A DNA stretch of 64,000 nt, taken from positions 310,001 to 374,000 of the forward strand of contig NZ_JAIQZK010000003.1 of NCBI RefSeq assembly GCF_020075545.1, in the 5' to 3' direction. Below, piece by piece: positions 52,086 to 62,946 of this stretch (positions within the stretch are counted from its first letter, which is position 1; every line of letters starts with the position of its first letter). The notes below the pieces were generated by a model that saw only the letters and a program-made list of their open reading frames with translations, had not been told where the DNA came from and did not search any database. The stretch comes from Nocardioides sp. TRM66260-LWL. Lineage in GTDB: Bacteria; Actinomycetota; Actinomycetes; Propionibacteriales; Nocardioidaceae. The position numbers and the translations under genes are program-made.

Positions 52086-55000
52086 ATGTCGGGCGTGACG
52101 AGTCCCCTGCGCCGCGCCGCCGCCGCCCCGCCGCCCCGCACCCTCGTCGACGTCCTGCGCGCCACCGTGGCCGCCCACCCGGACGCGATGGCCCTGGACA
52201 ACGGGGTCGAGCAGCTCACCTACGAGGGCCTGGCCGAGGCGGCCGGGGCGTTCGCCGAGGAGCTGCACGCGCTCGGCGTCGGGCGCGGCGACCGGGTGGG
52301 CGTGCGGGTGCCCAGCGGCACGCTCGAGCTCTACATCGCCATCCTCGGCACGCTGCTGGCCGGCGCCGCCTACGTGCCGGTCGACGCGGACGACCCCGAG
52401 GAGCGCGCCCGCGTCGTCTTCGGCGAGGCCGACGTCGCAGCGGTCGTCGGCGCCGAGCTGCGGATCGAGCCGCGCGGCGCCGCGGGGCGCGAGTCGGTCG
52501 AGCACGTCGACCCCTCTCCGCAGGACGACTGCTGGATCATCTTCACCTCCGGCTCCACCGGCACGCCCAAGGGCGTCGCGGTGAGCCACCGCAGCGCCGC
52601 GGCGTTCGTCGACGCCGAGGCCGCGCTGTTCCTCGCCGAGGACCCGCTCGGCCCCGACGACCGCGTCATGGCGGGACTCTCGGTGGCCTTCGACGCCTCG
52701 TGCGAGGAGATGTGGCTGGCCTGGCGGCACGGCGGCTGCCTGGTGCCTGCGCCGCGCGCGCTCGTCCGCAGCGGGCTCGACGTCGCGCCGTGGCTCGAGG
52801 CGAACCGGGTGACGGTGGTCTCCACGGTGCCCACGCTGGTGAGCCTGTGGCCGGAGTCGGCGCTGGCCCGGCTGCGGCTGCTGATCCTCGGGGGCGAGGC
52901 GCTCCCGCCGGAGGTCGCCGCCCGGCTGGTCGGCACCACGCGCGACGGCCGGCGCCGCGAGGTGTGGAACACCTACGGGCCCACCGAGGCCACCGTCGTC
53001 GCCTGCGGCGCTCGGGTCGACGGCGACGGGCCGGTGCGCATCGGCCTGCCGCTGGCCGGCTGGGACCTCGCCGTCGTCGACGAGCAGGGCCACGAGGTGG
53101 CGCCGGGCGAGACCGGCGAGCTGATCATCGGCGGCGTCGGGCTCGCGCGCTACCTCGACGACGCGAAGGACGCCGTCGCCTACGCGCCGATGCCGACGCT
53201 CGGCTGGGAGCGGGCCTACCGCTCCGGCGACCGGGTGGTGCACGACCCCGAGGGCCTGCTCTTCGCCGGCCGCGCCGACGACCAGGTGAAGGTCGGCGGA
53301 CGCCGCATCGAGCTCGGCGAGATCGACTCCGCGCTGCTCGCGCTGCCGGGCGTGGTCTCCGCGGCGGCCGCGGTGCGCCGCACGCCGGCCGGCAACCCGC
53401 TCCTCGTCGGCTACCTGACGGTCGGCGCCGGCTACGACGGCGCGTCCGCCCTGGCGACGCTGCGGCGCGACCTCCCCGCGGCCCTCGTCCCGCGGCTGGC
53501 CGTCGTCGCGGAGCTGCCCACGCGGACCTCCGGCAAGGTCGACCGCGACGCGCTGCCGTGGCCGCTGCCCGACGACCCCGCCGGCGCCGAGCTCAGCGGC
53601 ATGGCCGCCCGGGTCGCCGAGGTGTGGCGCGAGGTGCTCGGCACCGGCGGCCGCGGCCCCGACGACGACTTCTTCGACCTCGGCGGCGGCAGCCTCAGCG
53701 CGGCGCAGGTGCTGACCCGGCTGCGTCCCGAGCACCCCGAGCTCGCCGTCGGCGACCTCTACGACCATCCCACCCTCGGCTCGCTCGCGGCCTTCCTGGA
53801 GGAGCTGGCGGCCGACTCCGAGGGCGGGGGAGCGGCGCGCGACCGGACGATCCGTCCGACCCCGCTGAAGACCCAGAGCGCCCAGGTGGCCGCCGCGCTG
53901 GGGCTGCGGCTGCTGGCCGCGCCGCGGGCGCTCACCTGGACGGCGCTCGCCGCCCGGCTCGCGCACGACCTCGGCCCCGCCGTCGGAGCCGCGACCCTGA
54001 CCGACGCGCTGCCGGCGGTCGGCTGGGCCTGGCTGGTGCCGGCGCTCCTGGTGTTCGTCAGCCCGCCGGGTCGGATGCTGCTCGCCGCCGGCGTCGCCCG
54101 CCTGTGGCTGGCCGGCGTGGTGCCCGGCGACCACCCCCGCGGCGGCCGCGTGCACCTGCGGCTGTGGGCCGCCGAGCGCTCGGTCGACCAGCTCGGCGCG
54201 ACGACGCTGGCCGGCGCGGCGCTGATGACCTGGTACGCCCGCCTGCTGGGCGCGACGGTCGGCCGCGAGGTCGACCTGCACACGCTGCCGCCGGTCACCG
54301 GCTTCCTGCGGCTCGGGGACGGCTGCTCGATCGAGCCCGAGGTCGACCTCTCGGGCTACTGGATCGACGGCGACCTGCTGCACCTCGGCGCGCTCAGCGT
54401 CGGTCGGCGCGCCCGGGTCGGCACGCGCTCGACGCTGTGCCCGGGCGCCGTGGTCGGCGACGAGGCCGAGGTCGCGCCCGGCTCGGCGGTCGTCGGGGCG
54501 GTGCCGGACGGCGAGTTCTGGTCCGGCGCGCCGGCGGCGCTGGCGAGCTCGTCGGCCCGCGGCCCGTGGTCGGCGCGTCCGGACTCCCGCCGCGGCTGGT
54601 CGCTGCTCTACGGCGCCGTCGGGCTGGTGCTCGCCTCGCTGCCGGCCGTGGCGATCGGCGTCACGGCGCTGGTGCTGCTCGCCCTCGCCGGGCCGCTCGG
54701 CATCGCGCCGGAGGTCCCGGTCGACGGCACGGCCGAGGCGGCGGGCCGTCTCGTCCCGTGGCTGGTGCCGCTGGCCCTGCTCGCGGCGCTGCTCGGATCC
54801 GTCGTGCTCGCCGTCCTGGTGGCGGCCGTCGTCCGGCTCGCCGGGGTGGGCCTGGAGCCCGGCGTCCACCCGGTGCGCGGCCGGGTCGCGCTGCAGGTCT
54901 GGGCCACGATGCGGGTGCTCGACGAGGCCCGCACCTGGCTCTTCCCGCTGTACTCCTCGCAGCTGACCCCGGCCTGGCTGCGGCTGCTCGGCGCGCGGAT

Positions 55001-56087
55001 CGGCGCGGACGTCGAGGCCTCGACCGTGCTGATGGTCCCGAGCCTGACCACCGTCGGCGAGCTGGCGTTCCTTGCCGACGACACCCTGGTCGGCGGCTAC
55101 GAGCTCGGCGGCGGCTGGCTGCGGGTCGAGCGGGTCAAGATCGGCAAGCGCTCGTTCCTCGGCAACTCCGGCATGGCCGCGCCCGGTCGGCGCATCCCGA
55201 AGCGCTCCCTGGTGGCGGTGCTCTCCGCGGCGCCGGCGCGCAAGGTCGCCAAGGCGGGCGTCTCGTGGCTCGGCAGCCCCCCGGCGCCGCTGCGGCGTCC
55301 CGACGGCGAGGGCGACGACGCCCGCACCTACGCGCCCGCGCGCCGGCTGAAGGTGGCGCGGGCCGCCTGGGAGGTGGCCCGGCTGGTGCCGATGGCCCTG
55401 GCCGTGCTGCTGCCGCTGGGCGTCGGGCTGGTGGGCGCGGAGGTGCTCGCCACCGTCGACGGGCCGCTCGGCGGGCTGCTGGCGACGCTGGCGGTCGGCG
55501 TCGCCCTTGTGCTCGCGGGGGCCGTGGCCGCGCTGCTGGCCGCGGCCGCGAAGTGGATCCTGGTCGGACGCCACCGGGCCGGCTCGCGTCCGCTGTGGAG
55601 TTCGTTCGTGTGGCGCAACGAGCTGGCCGACACCTTCGTCGAGACGCTCGCCGCGCCGTGGTTCACCCAGCACGTCACGGGCACGCCCGTCCTCGTCGCC
55701 TGGTTCCGGCTGCTCGGCGCGCGGATCGGCCGCGGCGTGTGGTGCGAGAGCCACTGGCTGCCGGAGACCGACCTGGTCGTGCTCGGCGACGGCGCCTGCG
55801 TCAACCAGGGCAGCGTCGTGCAGACCCACCTGTTCCACGACCGGGTGCTGGCCATGGACGAGGTGCGCGTGGAGCGCGGCGGCACCCTCGGCCCCAACTC
55901 GGTGGTGCTGCCGTCGGCGACGATCGGCCGACACGCTACGGTCGGCCCGGTGTCGTTGGTGATGAGGGGCGAGTCGGTGCCCGACCGGACCATCTGGATC
56001 GGCAACCCGATCGGGCCGTGGAGCGAGGACGCCGCGCGCGTGCGTCCCGTCGTGACGGCCGCCGTCCCCGCGGACGTGACCGCATGA
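52086..56087 (+). CDS. Pls/PosA-family single-module NRPS with six membrane helices
   Basis: 1333 residues (ATG 52086; GTG 52095 is an alternative). Order: adenylation domain about 15-510 (FTSGSTGTPKGVAVSH, NTYGPTEATVV, RTSGKVDRDAL); thiolation domain with Ser536 in DDDFFDLGGGSLSA; then three repeats of two membrane helices plus a C-type domain: helices about 644-680, 839-920 and 1099-1158, soluble parts about 681-838, 921-1098 and 1159-1333. This A-T-(TM2-C)3 plan and length match epsilon-poly-L-lysine synthetase, which is about 1.3 thousand residues. A hand alignment gives specificity residues D-A-E-S-I-G-T-V-V-K, with Glu at the position that often signals a basic side chain. The product may be an iso-peptide-linked homopolymer. 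Confidence 0.85.
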   Translation: MSGVTSPLRRAAAAPPPRTLVDVLRATVAAHPDAMALDNGVEQLTYEGLAEAAGAFAEELHALGVGRGDRVGVRVPSGTLELYIAILGTLLAGAAYVPVDADDPEERARVVFGEADVAAVVGAELRIEPRGAAGRESVEHVDPSPQDDCWIIFTSGSTGTPKGVAVSHRSAAAFVDAEAALFLAEDPLGPDDRVMAGLSVAFDASCEEMWLAWRHGGCLVPAPRALVRSGLDVAPWLEANRVTVVSTVPTLVSLWPESALARLRLLILGGEALPPEVAARLVGTTRDGRRREVWNTYGPTEATVVACGARVDGDGPVRIGLPLAGWDLAVVDEQGHEVAPGETGELIIGGVGLARYLDDAKDAVAYAPMPTLGWERAYRSGDRVVHDPEGLLFAGRADDQVKVGGRRIELGEIDSALLALPGVVSAAAAVRRTPAGNPLLVGYLTVGAGYDGASALATLRRDLPAALVPRLAVVAELPTRTSGKVDRDALPWPLPDDPAGAELSGMAARVAEVWREVLGTGGRGPDDDFFDLGGGSLSAAQVLTRLRPEHPELAVGDLYDHPTLGSLAAFLEELAADSEGGGAARDRTIRPTPLKTQSAQVAAALGLRLLAAPRALTWTALAARLAHDLGPAVGAATLTDALPAVGWAWLVPALLVFVSPPGRMLLAAGVARLWLAGVVPGDHPRGGRVHLRLWAAERSVDQLGATTLAGAALMTWYARLLGATVGREVDLHTLPPVTGFLRLGDGCSIEPEVDLSGYWIDGDLLHLGALSVGRRARVGTRSTLCPGAVVGDEAEVAPGSAVVGAVPDGEFWSGAPAALASSSARGPWSARPDSRRGWSLLYGAVGLVLASLPAVAIGVTALVLLALAGPLGIAPEVPVDGTAEAAGRLVPWLVPLALLAALLGSVVLAVLVAAVVRLAGVGLEPGVHPVRGRVALQVWATMRVLDEARTWLFPLYSSQLTPAWLRLLGARIGADVEASTVLMVPSLTTVGELAFLADDTLVGGYELGGGWLRVERVKIGKRSFLGNSGMAAPGRRIPKRSLVAVLSAAPARKVAKAGVSWLGSPPAPLRRPDGEGDDARTYAPARRLKVARAAWEVARLVPMALAVLLPLGVGLVGAEVLATVDGPLGGLLATLAVGVALVLAGAVAALLAAAAKWILVGRHRAGSRPLWSSFVWRNELADTFVETLAAPWFTQHVTGTPVLVAWFRLLGARIGRGVWCESHWLPETDLVVLGDGACVNQGSVVQTHLFHDRVLAMDEVRVERGGTLGPNSVVLPSATIGRHATVGPVSLVMRGESVPDRTIWIGNPIGPWSEDAARVRPVVTAAVPADVTA

Positions 56088-57394
56088 GCCTGCCGACCGC
56101 CGACCCGTACGTCCCCGACCACGGGGACCGCTCGTACGCGGTGCGCCGCTACGACCTCGAGCTCGCCTACGGCGTCGAGGGCAACCGGCTCGCCGGCGAG
56201 GCGGTGCTCGACGTCGAGGTGCTCGAGCGCACCGATCGGCTGGTGCTCGACCTCGCCCACCTGGGCGTCGAGAAGGTGCGGGTCGACGGCGCCCGCCTCG
56301 CCCGGCACCGTCACCGCGGGCACCGCCTGGTGCTGACGCTGGGGGAGCCGGCCGACGTCGGCGCCGAGCTCGTCGTCTGGGTGCGGTACTCCGGCAGCCC
56401 GCGTCCGCTGCGCGCCCGCCATCTCGGCGACGCCGGCTGGGAGGAGCTGGCCGACGGCGTCATCGTCGCGGCGCAGCCGCACGGCGCGCCGACCTGGTTC
56501 CCCTGCAACGACCGGCCCGACGACAAGGCCGCCTACCGGATCGCGATCACCGCCCCGGCCGGTTACCGGGTGGTCGCCAACGGCGAGCTGACCTCGCGCC
56601 GGCGCCGCGGCAGCAGCGAGACCTGGGTGCACGAGATGGACGTGCCGATGGCGCCGTACCTGGCGACCGTCCAGATCGGGCGCTACGAGACGACCGAGCA
56701 CGGCGAGGTCGCGGGGGTGGCGGTGCGCACCGCCGCGCCCGCCGGCCTGGACCTCGACGGCAGCCTCGCCCTGCAGCCGGCCATGCTCGAGGCGTTCGCC
56801 GACCTCTTCGGCCCGTATCCGTTCGCGGCGTACACGGCCGTCGTCACCGACGACGACCTGGAGATCCCGCTCGAGAGCCAGAGCCTCTCGACGTTCGGGC
56901 GCAACCACGCCGACCCCGACTGGGCCCAGGTGCGGCTGATCGCCCACGAGCTGGCGCACCAGTGGTTCGGCAACGCCGTCACGGTCGCCGGCTGGCGCGA
57001 CATCTGGCTGCACGAGGGCTTCGCCTGCTACGCCGAGTGGCTGTGGTCGCAGGCGGCGGGCGGACGTCCGACCGACGAGCACGCGCGCGAGCACCACGCC
57101 CGGCTCGCCGACCTCGACCAGGACCTGCTGCTCGCCGACCCCGGCCCGGAGCTCATGTTCGACGACCGCGTCTACAAGCGCGGCGCGCTCGCCCTCCACG
57201 CGGTGCGGTTGACGCTCGGCGACGAGGCCTTCTTCGACCTCCTCCGCGGCTGGGTCGGGGAGCACCTCGGCACGTCGGTCACCACCGACGCCCTGCTCTC
57301 CTTCGCCGACGCCCGCACCGGCCACGACGTCACCGGTCTGCTGCGTCCCTGGCTGCACGACACCGACCTGCCCGACCTGCCGCCGGCGTCCTGA
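56084..57394 (+). CDS. M1-family zinc aminopeptidase, coupled to the Pls-like gene
   Basis: 436 residues, ATG overlapping the synthetase stop by 4 bp. HELAHQWFGN has zinc ligands His288 and His292 with catalytic Glu289; the third ligand is Glu311 (WLHEGFACY), 18 residues on, the M1 spacing. The N-terminal beta domain (YDLELAYGVEGNRLAGEAVLDVEV) and MDVPMAPYLA exopeptidase motif are present; it is shorter than PepN (lacks the large helical C-domain). No signal. M1-type aminopeptidases are known to degrade epsilon-poly-lysine in producer strains, so this may be the matching degradation enzyme. Confidence 0.85.
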   Translation: MSLPTADPYVPDHGDRSYAVRRYDLELAYGVEGNRLAGEAVLDVEVLERTDRLVLDLAHLGVEKVRVDGARLARHRHRGHRLVLTLGEPADVGAELVVWVRYSGSPRPLRARHLGDAGWEELADGVIVAAQPHGAPTWFPCNDRPDDKAAYRIAITAPAGYRVVANGELTSRRRRGSSETWVHEMDVPMAPYLATVQIGRYETTEHGEVAGVAVRTAAPAGLDLDGSLALQPAMLEAFADLFGPYPFAAYTAVVTDDDLEIPLESQSLSTFGRNHADPDWAQVRLIAHELAHQWFGNAVTVAGWRDIWLHEGFACYAEWLWSQAAGGRPTDEHAREHHARLADLDQDLLLADPGPELMFDDRVYKRGALALHAVRLTLGDEAFFDLLRGWVGEHLGTSVTTDALLSFADARTGHDVTGLLRPWLHDTDLPDLPPAS

Positions 57395-57473
57395 CGGCGG
57401 CCTCGCCCGGCTCCGCCTGTGCGCGGGGCGTCGACCTGCCGCGCGGGCCGGCCGCTCGTCCGCCGGCCGTTCC

Positions 57474-57747
57474 GTGACGCGTACGGCACCGTGGCGGGCG
57501 GCGAGAGGTGCCGTGGGCGTCACGAAGTGCAGGTTTCCCCGGATATCCGGGGAAACCTGCACCACTCCTGAGGCCAGCGGGACGCGCGGGGCTGGTGGGG
57601 CAAGAGTGGCGCTGCGCCGACGGGCGGCCGCTTCGCGCGGCGTTGCGTGACGCGCACAGCACCGTGAGGGCCAGTGAGAGGTGCCGTGGACGTCACGGAG
57701 CGTCGGTTTCCCCGGGCGCCCGGGGAAACCGCAGTACTCCTGAGGCC
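57474..57747. repeat. Two copies of a 101-bp element with two hairpins each
   Basis: Copies at 57474-57575 and 57647-57747. Each begins GTGACGCG.AC.GCAC and includes its partial complement GTGCCGTGG.CGTCAC about 20 bp later, followed by a perfect palindrome (57527-57562, 36 bp; 57704-57731, 28 bp) built around GGTTTCCCCGG, and ends ACTCCTGAGGCC. The 473-bp gap 57395-57867 otherwise holds only the gltA terminator. Confidence 0.75.
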
Positions 57748-57810
57748 CCTGAAACTGAGCGAACCGGACCCCGAGGCCCGGGCCCGTCCCCACGGCAGCC
57801 CGTCATGCAC

Positions 57811-57844
57811 GACGCCCCGCACCGGCGAACCGGTGCGGGGCGTC
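57811..57844 (-). terminator. Terminator of gltA
   Basis: A 15-bp perfect stem (GACGCCCCGCACCGG and its complement) with a CGAA tetraloop 24 bp past the gltA stop. Confidence 0.8.
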
Positions 57845-57867
57845 GAGACGTGCGGTGGGGCGGGGCG

Positions 57868-59157
<1,290 letters not shown>

Positions 59158-59226
59158 GTCCGACAACCTAGTGGGCGCGTCGCGGCGGAGGAACGCCGGG
59201 CGGGGTGATAGTCGGGCGCGACGGTT

Positions 59227-59256
59227 TTGACCGGCCCGCTCGGACGCCCGTAGTCT
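59227..59256 (+). promoter_or_regulatory. Promoter of rplM-rpsI
   Basis: TTGACC (59227-59232) and TAGTCT (59251-59256), spacing 18, about 178 bp before rplM. The G/C-rich leader between contains paired segments that could be a ribosomal-protein autoregulatory site. Confidence 0.6.
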
Positions 59257-59433
59257 TGCCGGTCGCGTCCCCTGCCGCCTGGTGCCTTTCCGCTGAGAGG
59301 CCCTGGCAGTCCCGGACGGGGCCCGCCGGTCGTCCGGCCGGCCCCCGAGCCGGGCCGTGTTCGTCAGAGGGCGTGAGCACCATCCGGGCGGCGCCGTCGC
59401 CCCGGATCTCACGAACGAGAAAGTGAATCAGCC

Positions 59434-59877
59434 GTGCGTACGTACGCCCCCAAGCCGGGTGACATCCAGCGCGAGTGGTACGTCATCGACGCCACCGACA
59501 TCGTGCTCGGCCGTCTCGCCGTGCAGTCCGCGAACCTCCTCCGCGGCAAGCACAAGCCGATCTTCGCGCCCAACGCCGACACCGGCGACTTCGTCATCAT
59601 CATCAACGCCGAGAAGGTCGCCCTCTCGGGCACCAAGCGCACCACGAAGATGGCCTACCGCCACTCCGGCTACCCGGGCGGTCTCTCCGCGACGCCCATC
59701 GGCGAGCTGCTCGAGAAGGACGCCCGCAAGGCCGTCGAGAAGGCCGTGTGGGGCATGCTCCCCAAGAACAAGCTGGGTCGGCAGATGCTGAAGAAGCTCA
59801 AGGTCTACAGCGGCCCGAACCACCCGCACCAGGCCCAGAAGGCCGTCCCGTTCGAGATCAGCCAGATCTCCCAGTAA
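59434..59877 (+). CDS. rplM: 50S ribosomal protein L13
   Basis: 147 residues, GTG 59434. [45 protein letters not shown] and [13 protein letters not shown] are conserved L13 blocks. First gene of an operon with rpsI and glmM. Confidence 0.95.
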   Translation: MRTYAPKPGDIQREWYVIDATDIVLGRLAVQSANLLRGKHKPIFAPNADTGDFVIIINAEKVALSGTKRTTKMAYRHSGYPGGLSATPIGELLEKDARKAVEKAVWGMLPKNKLGRQMLKKLKVYSGPNHPHQAQKAVPFEISQISQ

Positions 59878-59904
59878 TCGTCGACGAGAGCGCAGAGGAT
59901 CATC

Positions 59905-60423
59905 GTGGCTGAGACCACCGGCACCACCGAGACCACCGAGGTCGAGGAGACCTTCGAGACCAACGAGGCCGGCGTCGCCTACACCTCGGAGAGCACCCCC
60001 TCCGCGGAGGCCGTCGCCGCCCGTCCCGCGACCATCGCCCCCGCCGCGGCCACCGGCCGCCGCAAGGAGGCCGTGGCCCGCGTCCGCGTCGTCCCCGGCA
60101 CCGGCCAGTGGACGATCAACGGCCGCACGCTGGAGAGCTACTTCCCGAACAAGCTGCACCAGCAGGTCGTCAACGAGCCCTTCGCCAGCCTCGAGCTGCA
60201 GGGCCGCTTCGACGTCATCGCCCGCGTGCACGGCGGCGGCATCACCGGCCAGGCGGGCGCCCTGCGCCTGGGCCTGGCCCGCTGCCTCAACGCCGTCGAC
60301 GTCGAGGCCAACCGCCCGACGCTGAAGAAGGCCGGGCTGCTCACGCGCGACGCCCGCGTCATCGAGCGCAAGAAGGCCGGTCTCAAGAAGGCCCGCAAGG
60401 CTCCCCAGTTCAGCAAGCGCTGA
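59905..60423 (+). CDS. rpsI: 30S ribosomal protein S9 with long acidic N-terminus
   Basis: 172 residues, GTG 59905. The S9 core starts at [17 protein letters not shown] (residue about 51) and ends with [12 protein letters not shown], the conserved tail that contacts P-site tRNA. The first 50 residues are Thr/Glu-rich ([20 protein letters not shown]), a longer extension than in most bacteria. Confidence 0.95.
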   Translation: MAETTGTTETTEVEETFETNEAGVAYTSESTPSAEAVAARPATIAPAAATGRRKEAVARVRVVPGTGQWTINGRTLESYFPNKLHQQVVNEPFASLELQGRFDVIARVHGGGITGQAGALRLGLARCLNAVDVEANRPTLKKAGLLTRDARVIERKKAGLKKARKAPQFSKR

Positions 60424-60427
60424 CGCT

Positions 60428-61807
60428 TTGGGTCGCCTCTTCGGCACGGACGGGGTCCGGGGCCTGGCCAACGGTCGGTTGACCGCGGGTCTGGCCCTGG
60501 ACCTCTCCTCATGTGCCGCCCTGGTGCTCGGCGCCGACACCCGCCGCGGCGGGGGACGCCCGCGCGCCGTCGTCGGCCGCGACACCCGCGTGTCCGGCGA
60601 GTTCCTCGAGCACGCGGTGATCGCCGGCCTCGCGGCCGCCGGCGTCGACGTCGTCCGGCTCGGCGTGGTGCCGACGCCCGGCGTCGCGTTCCTCACCGAC
60701 GCCCTCGACGCCGATCTCGGCGTGGTCATCTCGGCGTCGCACAACGCCATGCCCGACAACGGCATCAAGTTCCTCGCCCGCGGCGGCACGAAGCTGCCCG
60801 ACGAGCTCGAGGCCCGCATCGAGGCGCTCTTCGACGACGAGTCGGCGCGCCCCGAGCGTCCCACCGGCGGCGACGTCGGTCGCGTCACCGCCTACCCGAC
60901 CGCGGTCGGCGAGTACGTCGCGCACCTCGTCGGCACCCTGCCCGGCGGGGGCGACCCCGCCGCCGGCCGCCCGCTGGCGGGCCTGCGGGTCGTCCTCGAC
61001 TGCGCCCACGGCGCGGCCTCGGAGGCCGGGCCCCGCGCGCTCCGCGAGGCGGGCGCCGAGGTGGTCGTCATCAACGCCACCCCCGACGGCCTCAACATCA
61101 ACGACGGCTGCGGCTCCACGCACCTCGACCCGCTGCGTCGCGCGGTGCTCGAGCACGGCGCCGACGCCGGCTTCGCCCTCGACGGCGACGCCGACCGCTG
61201 CCTGGCCGTCGACCACCACGGCGTGGTCGTCGACGGCGACCAGATCCTGGCCGTCCTGGCCCTCGCGCTGCGCGACGCCGGGCGCCTGCACGACGACACC
61301 CTCGTCGTCACGGTCATGAGCAACCTCGGCCTGCTGCAGGCGATGTCCGCCGCGGGCGTCGCCGTGCGGCAGAGCGCGGTCGGCGACCGGTACGTGCTCG
61401 AGGAGATGGGCGCCGGCGGCTACAGCCTCGGCGGCGAGCAGTCCGGCCACGTGATCATGGCCGAGCACGCCACCACCGGCGACGGCATCCTCACCGCGCT
61501 GCACGTCATGCACCGCATGGCCGCGACGGGGCGCACCCTCGCCGACCTCGCGGGGGTCGTCACCCGACTGCCGCAGGTGCTGGTGAACGTCGGCGGCGTC
61601 GACCGCGACCGCTCGGCCACCGACGAGGGCCTCGCCGCCGCCGTCGCCGCCGAGACCGCGGGCCTGGGCGAGCGCGGACGCATCCTGCTGCGGCCCAGCG
61701 GCACCGAGCCGCTCGTCCGGGTCATGGTCGAGGCGCCCACCACCACCGAGGCGCGCGACGTCGCCGAGCGGCTCGCCGAGGTCGTCCGGGAGCGGCTGGC
61801 GCTCTGA
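60428..61807 (+). CDS. glmM: Phosphoglucosamine mutase
   Basis: 459 residues, TTG 60428, 4 bp after rps[11 protein letters not shown], the catalytic serine loop [28 protein letters not shown] and the C-terminal [14 protein letters not shown] are all present. Converts GlcN-6-P to GlcN-1-P; glmS is 1.1 kb away, so both steps to UDP-GlcNAc sit here. Confidence 0.95.
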   Translation: MGRLFGTDGVRGLANGRLTAGLALDLSSCAALVLGADTRRGGGRPRAVVGRDTRVSGEFLEHAVIAGLAAAGVDVVRLGVVPTPGVAFLTDALDADLGVVISASHNAMPDNGIKFLARGGTKLPDELEARIEALFDDESARPERPTGGDVGRVTAYPTAVGEYVAHLVGTLPGGGDPAAGRPLAGLRVVLDCAHGAASEAGPRALREAGAEVVVINATPDGLNINDGCGSTHLDPLRRAVLEHGADAGFALDGDADRCLAVDHHGVVVDGDQILAVLALALRDAGRLHDDTLVVTVMSNLGLLQAMSAAGVAVRQSAVGDRYVLEEMGAGGYSLGGEQSGHVIMAEHATTGDGILTALHVMHRMAATGRTLADLAGVVTRLPQVLVNVGGVDRDRSATDEGLAAAVAAETAGLGERGRILLRPSGTEPLVRVMVEAPTTTEARDVAERLAEVVRERLAL

Positions 61808-61831
61808 GCGACGTCGCCGCGGACGCGGGCG

Positions 61832-62878
61832 TCAGAGCTTGCGCAGTCGGACGTAGCGCACCGAGTGGTCGGCGTCCTTGCGCAGCACCAGCGTGGCCCG
61901 CGAGCGCGTCGGCAGCACGTTGTCGGCGAGGTTCGGGCCGTTGATGGTGTCCCAGATGCGGCCCGCCTCGGCGACCGCCTCGTCGTGCGTCAACGAGGCG
62001 TACTTGCGGAAGTAGGAGCCGGGATCGCGGAACGCCGTCTCGCGCAGCCGCAGGAACCGCTCGACGTACCACTGGCGGATGTGGCTGGTGCCGGCGTCGA
62101 CGTAGACGGAGAAGTCGAAGAAGTCGCTGACCGCCAGCCCGGTGCGACCGTCCTCGCGGGCCCGGGCGGGCTGCAGGACGTTGAGCCCCTCGACGATGAC
62201 GATGTCGGGGGAGCGGACGACGACCTTCTCGTCCGGCACGACGTCGTAGACGAGGTGGGAGTAGATGGGCGCCTCGACCTCGTCCTTGCCCGACTTGATG
62301 TCGACGACGAAGCGCAGCAGCGCGCGGCGGTCGTAGGACTCCGGGAAGCCCTTGCGCTGGAGCAGGCCGCGGCGCTCCAGCTCGGCGTTGGGGTGGAGGA
62401 AGCCGTCGGTGGTGACCAGCGCGACGTTGGGGTGCTCGGGCCAGTGGGCGAGCATGTGCTGCAGCACGCGGGCCGTCGTCGACTTGCCGACGGCCACCGA
62501 GCCGGCCAGGCCGATGACGAACGGGGTGCGCGGCGGGGTGCGGTCGTGCAGGAAGCTCTCCTGGTCGCGGTGCAGCTGGCGCGCGGCGCTGACGTAGAGG
62601 CTGAGCAGCCGGGAGAGCGGCAGGTAGACCTGCTCGACCTCCTCGAGGTCCAGGGAGTCGCCGAGGCCGCGCAGGCGCGAGATCTCCTCGGCCGAGAGCG
62701 GGTTGCGGGTCTCGCGGGCCAGCGCCGCCCAGGCGGCGCGATCGAGCTCGACGTACGGCGAGGTCTCGCGGTGCGACCCGTGCGACCCGTGCGACCCGTG
62801 GGGCGCGTGGGCCGGGTGGTCGGCGTGCGGCGCGTGCGGGGGTCCGCCGTCCGCGGCCGGACGCGGGTCCTCGCTCAT
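61832..62878 (-). CDS. coaA: Pantothenate kinase (type I) with a His-rich N-terminus
   Basis: 348 residues from ATG 62878; convergent with glmM. P-loop [17 protein letters not shown], then [37 protein letters not shown] and the C-terminal [18 protein letters not shown]. The usual protein starts near [11 protein letters not shown]; here about 40 residues precede it with eight or more His ([24 protein letters not shown]). It makes 4'-phosphopantothenate for CoA. Confidence 0.9.
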   Translation of the reverse strand: MSEDPRPAADGGPPHAPHADHPAHAPHGSHGSHGSHRETSPYVELDRAAWAALARETRNPLSAEEISRLRGLGDSLDLEEVEQVYLPLSRLLSLYVSAARQLHRDQESFLHDRTPPRTPFVIGLAGSVAVGKSTTARVLQHMLAHWPEHPNVALVTTDGFLHPNAELERRGLLQRKGFPESYDRRALLRFVVDIKSGKDEVEAPIYSHLVYDVVPDEKVVVRSPDIVIVEGLNVLQPARAREDGRTGLAVSDFFDFSVYVDAGTSHIRQWYVERFLRLRETAFRDPGSYFRKYASLTHDEAVAEAGRIWDTINGPNLADNVLPTRSRATLVLRKDADHSVRYVRLRKL

Positions 62879-62946
62879 GGCCGGGATTCTTGCAGCCCCG
62901 GCGCGCATGTCGGGGACGGGCCCACGGGTCGTTAGACTCGCTCGCC

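Noticed and set aside
52068..55934. 1288-codon minus-strand frame opposite the Pls-like gene
   Set aside because: Composition typical of antisense to high-GC coding sequence, no recognisable motif.
50585..56083. Long plus-strand frame joined to the M1 peptidase frame (over 2200 codons in total)
   Set aside because: Arg/Ala/Gly/Pro-rich shadow of the ligase and synthetase genes; only the part from 56084 is real.
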